Shown: one piece after another, positions 62,964 through 64,000 of the stretch | Position numbering within the stretch: position 1 is the first letter of the stretch | How the letters are laid out: every line of letters begins with the position of its first letter | Source of the DNA: Alkalicoccus daliensis | Lineage (GTDB): Bacteria; Bacillota; Bacilli; Bacillales; Salisediminibacteriaceae | Reading direction: 5' to 3' | Assembly (NCBI RefSeq): GCF_900103955.1 | Contig: NZ_FNIL01000005.1 | Location: 155,100-219,099 of the forward strand | Length of the DNA: 64,000 nt | Made by a program: the position numbers and the translations under genes | Notes under the pieces: generated by a model | Databases searched by the model: none | The model's input: the letters and a program-made list of their open reading frames with translations, nothing else | Told to the model about the DNA's origin: nothing

Positions 62964-63567
62964 TCTTTGCCGAAGGACCGGGAGCATGAGTAAAGATGAT
63001 CGCTGTCAGCGCTGAATAATCAATGTATCACAGTCTTAGTCAACCCCTGCAGTGTAATTCTGCATTATTGTTCACTATAGTGGAAAAATGCAGGATTAGT
63101 GCAGTAATCGAAATTTGTCAAAGCCAGGTCCGGTGAAGCAGCAAACTAGTCTAGAAGAATGATCGACGGATAACAGCTGCTTCCTCATGAGCCAATTTCA
63201 TAACACGAAATCAGATAATTTAAAACGAATAATAGAAGGTTTCTTCGTTATAGACGGATGCTTTCCCGAGGGCTTGTCTTCAGCTAAATAGGACGATAAA
63301 AAACTTTCGTCCTATTGGATCTTCAGACTGCGCTGATCCTCCGGGAGTCACCGTCTGTCACTTCGGAACACATATTAAAAACGAACATTAAATGTTTAAT
63401 GGCAATGAACGTTCGTCAATTCTCTTTAAAAATGTAATTATGAAATTGGCTCCATATATAAATTTTTATAGCCTGAAAGGTATAAAATCAATTCCGCAGA
63501 GGTTTTGAATGATTAGATTAAGGAAAGAAATAGATATATACATAAATAAAGGGGAGGGGGGAGCTTT
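62964..63567. other. Intergenic region containing repeat type D and related fragments
   Basis: 600 bp with no credible plus-strand gene. It holds the inverted-repeat element listed separately. GGATCTTCAGACTGCGCT at 63319-63336 is the reverse complement of AGCGCAGTCTGAAGATCC in repeat A copy 2 (47189-47206), and GAGGGCTTGTCTTCAGCTAAAT recalls repeat C. An antisense frame at 63513-63746 was rejected. Confidence 0.6.
63189..63452. repeat. Repeat type D, about 264 bp bounded by perfect 15-bp inverted repeats
   Basis: GAGCCAATTTCATAA (63189-63203) and TTATGAAATTGGCTC (63438-63452) are exact inverted copies. Inside are the hairpin AATAGGACGA/TCGTCCTATT (63286-63315) and fragments resembling repeats A and C. 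No gene. CAT flanks both ends, which would suit a 3-bp target duplication. Confidence 0.6.
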
Positions 63568-63792
63568 ATGGGGAAAAGCTCATTTGGAAAAGGAAATGGC
63601 AGCCGCACTGTTTTTATTAAATATGCACTTATAACATTACTTATAGTAATAGTTTTATTATTTATCGTAAACTTCCTGCTGCCTATGTTAAGCGATGATG
63701 AACCTGAGGATGGGAACAACACGAACAATATCGAAGTAGATATCAACGTGGAGAACGATGAATTAAACGGGACAAACGAAGAAAATTCTTAA
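63568..63792 (+). CDS. Small single-pass membrane protein with acidic tail
   Basis: A 74-residue protein not assigned to a family. An N-terminal basic stretch (GKSSFGKGNGSRTVFIKY) is followed by one membrane segment (ALITLLIVIVLLFIVNFLL) and an Asp/Glu/Asn-rich tail, so topology would be N-in with the acidic tail outside. GGGGAGGGGGGAG lies upstream of the ATG. Composition and salt-adapted tail match the other surface proteins here. Confidence 0.65.
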   Translation: MGKSSFGKGNGSRTVFIKYALITLLIVIVLLFIVNFLLPMLSDDEPEDGNNTNNIEVDINVENDELNGTNEENS

Positions 63793-63797
63793 AAAAG

Positions 63798-64000
63798 CTA
63801 CCTTGAAAATAAAAGTTTTGCGAAAAAGAAGTAATCATACTGCTTCACTTTCGGAGAGGCTTGCCCAAGGGCTTGTTCTCGACTAATTTCTCCTCACAGG
63901 GCACGGCTTCCATTGATCCACAGACAGCAGGGCAGAGACCGCCATGCTGTCTTGAAGAACCAGGATCGATTCCGCTCGTGCTTCGTGACCTTCCAGAAGG
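63798..64000 (+). repeat. Dispersed repeat type C, copy 3 (runs off window)
   Basis: The first 92 bp align without gaps to 4088-4179. The next part, GGCTTCCATTGATCCACAGACAGCAGGG, matches the reverse strand at about 47488-47515. It continues to the window end, so the full unit is at least 200 bp. No T-run hairpin separates the small membrane protein gene from it. Confidence 0.75.

Noticed and set aside
63513..63746. A 77-residue minus-strand frame
   Set aside because: It is the antisense of the membrane segment of the small plus-strand protein, which has the strong ribosome site.
1..64000. Prophage, CRISPR array, tRNA or rRNA genes
   Set aside because: No integrase, capsid or cas-like frames, no regularly spaced direct repeats and no tRNA cloverleaf or rRNA stretches were seen.

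Overview
The window reads as chromosome from a moderately low-GC Gram-positive member of the Bacillaceae, probably a halophilic or alkaliphilic one. Ribosome binding sites are strong AGGAGG types, intrinsic terminators are abundant, many genes are recognisable Bacillus families (YwaC, YrzF, YqgV, YlmA, YclNOPQ, LytST, YhfW-like), there is a complete ectABC operon, and the secreted lipoproteins carry long acidic stretches typical of salt-adapted cells. No rRNA, tRNA, CRISPR array, prophage or intact transposase gene was seen.

Layout. 1-4 kb: end of an assimilatory nitrite reductase operon (nirB partial, nirD, a TrpD-like protein, sirohydrochlorin chelatase). 4-12 kb: alarmone synthetase YwaC, NADH oxidase with a Rex box, iron alcohol dehydrogenase, a secreted GH43 arabinanase with AraR and cre sites, a YusW-like lipoprotein and a CYP152 fatty acid peroxygenase. 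12-24 kb: YrzF-like kinase, AbrB-family transporter, YqcI/YcgG protein, a phosphotransferase, a phospholipase D-like protein, ectABC, small genes and a RocB-like peptidase. 24-34 kb: cstA with its LytST-type two-component system, DUF779 and aldehyde dehydrogenase, a Rieske flavoprotein and a thiamine-binding protein. 35-42 kb: a complete lasso peptide cluster. 42-46 kb: a Fur-boxed yclNOPQ-type siderophore importer. 46-64 kb: a mosaic repeat region, AGCS symporter, DinB, chemoreceptor, AEC transporter, YlmA ATPase, GabD, the two glutamate synthase subunits and a small membrane protein.

The most interesting locus is the lasso peptide cluster. It runs cyclase, a 55-residue precursor at 37066-37233, HPr-kinase-like K, PqqD-like B1, B2 protease, nucleotidyltransferase and ABC exporter, the paeninodin-type order of Firmicutes. 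By the conserved leader Thr-Met the core would begin with Asn, close a 9-residue ring on Asp9, carry an unusually long 27-residue tail with two cysteines, and end in Ser, the residue the kinase is expected to modify. A terminator-like hairpin sits in the leader upstream of the cyclase, and another lies between precursor and kinase.

The second theme is dispersed non-coding repeats. A family of about 370 bp with imperfect terminal inverted repeats (AGGCTGTTGAAAAAGTAC at one end) occurs three times. Each time it abuts an intrinsic terminator hairpin; one copy is bounded on both sides by near-identical hairpins, and another carries a nested 592-bp element with its own inverted repeats. Two further repeat types (92-200 bp and 264 bp) occur near the window ends and at 47.5 kb. 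They look like non-autonomous mobile elements.

Regulatory sites readable by eye are a Rex box (nox), two in-phase AraR-like operators plus a cre (arabinanase), a Fur box (yclN), a cre-like site before cstA and a perfect cre in the gabD-gltA intergenic region.
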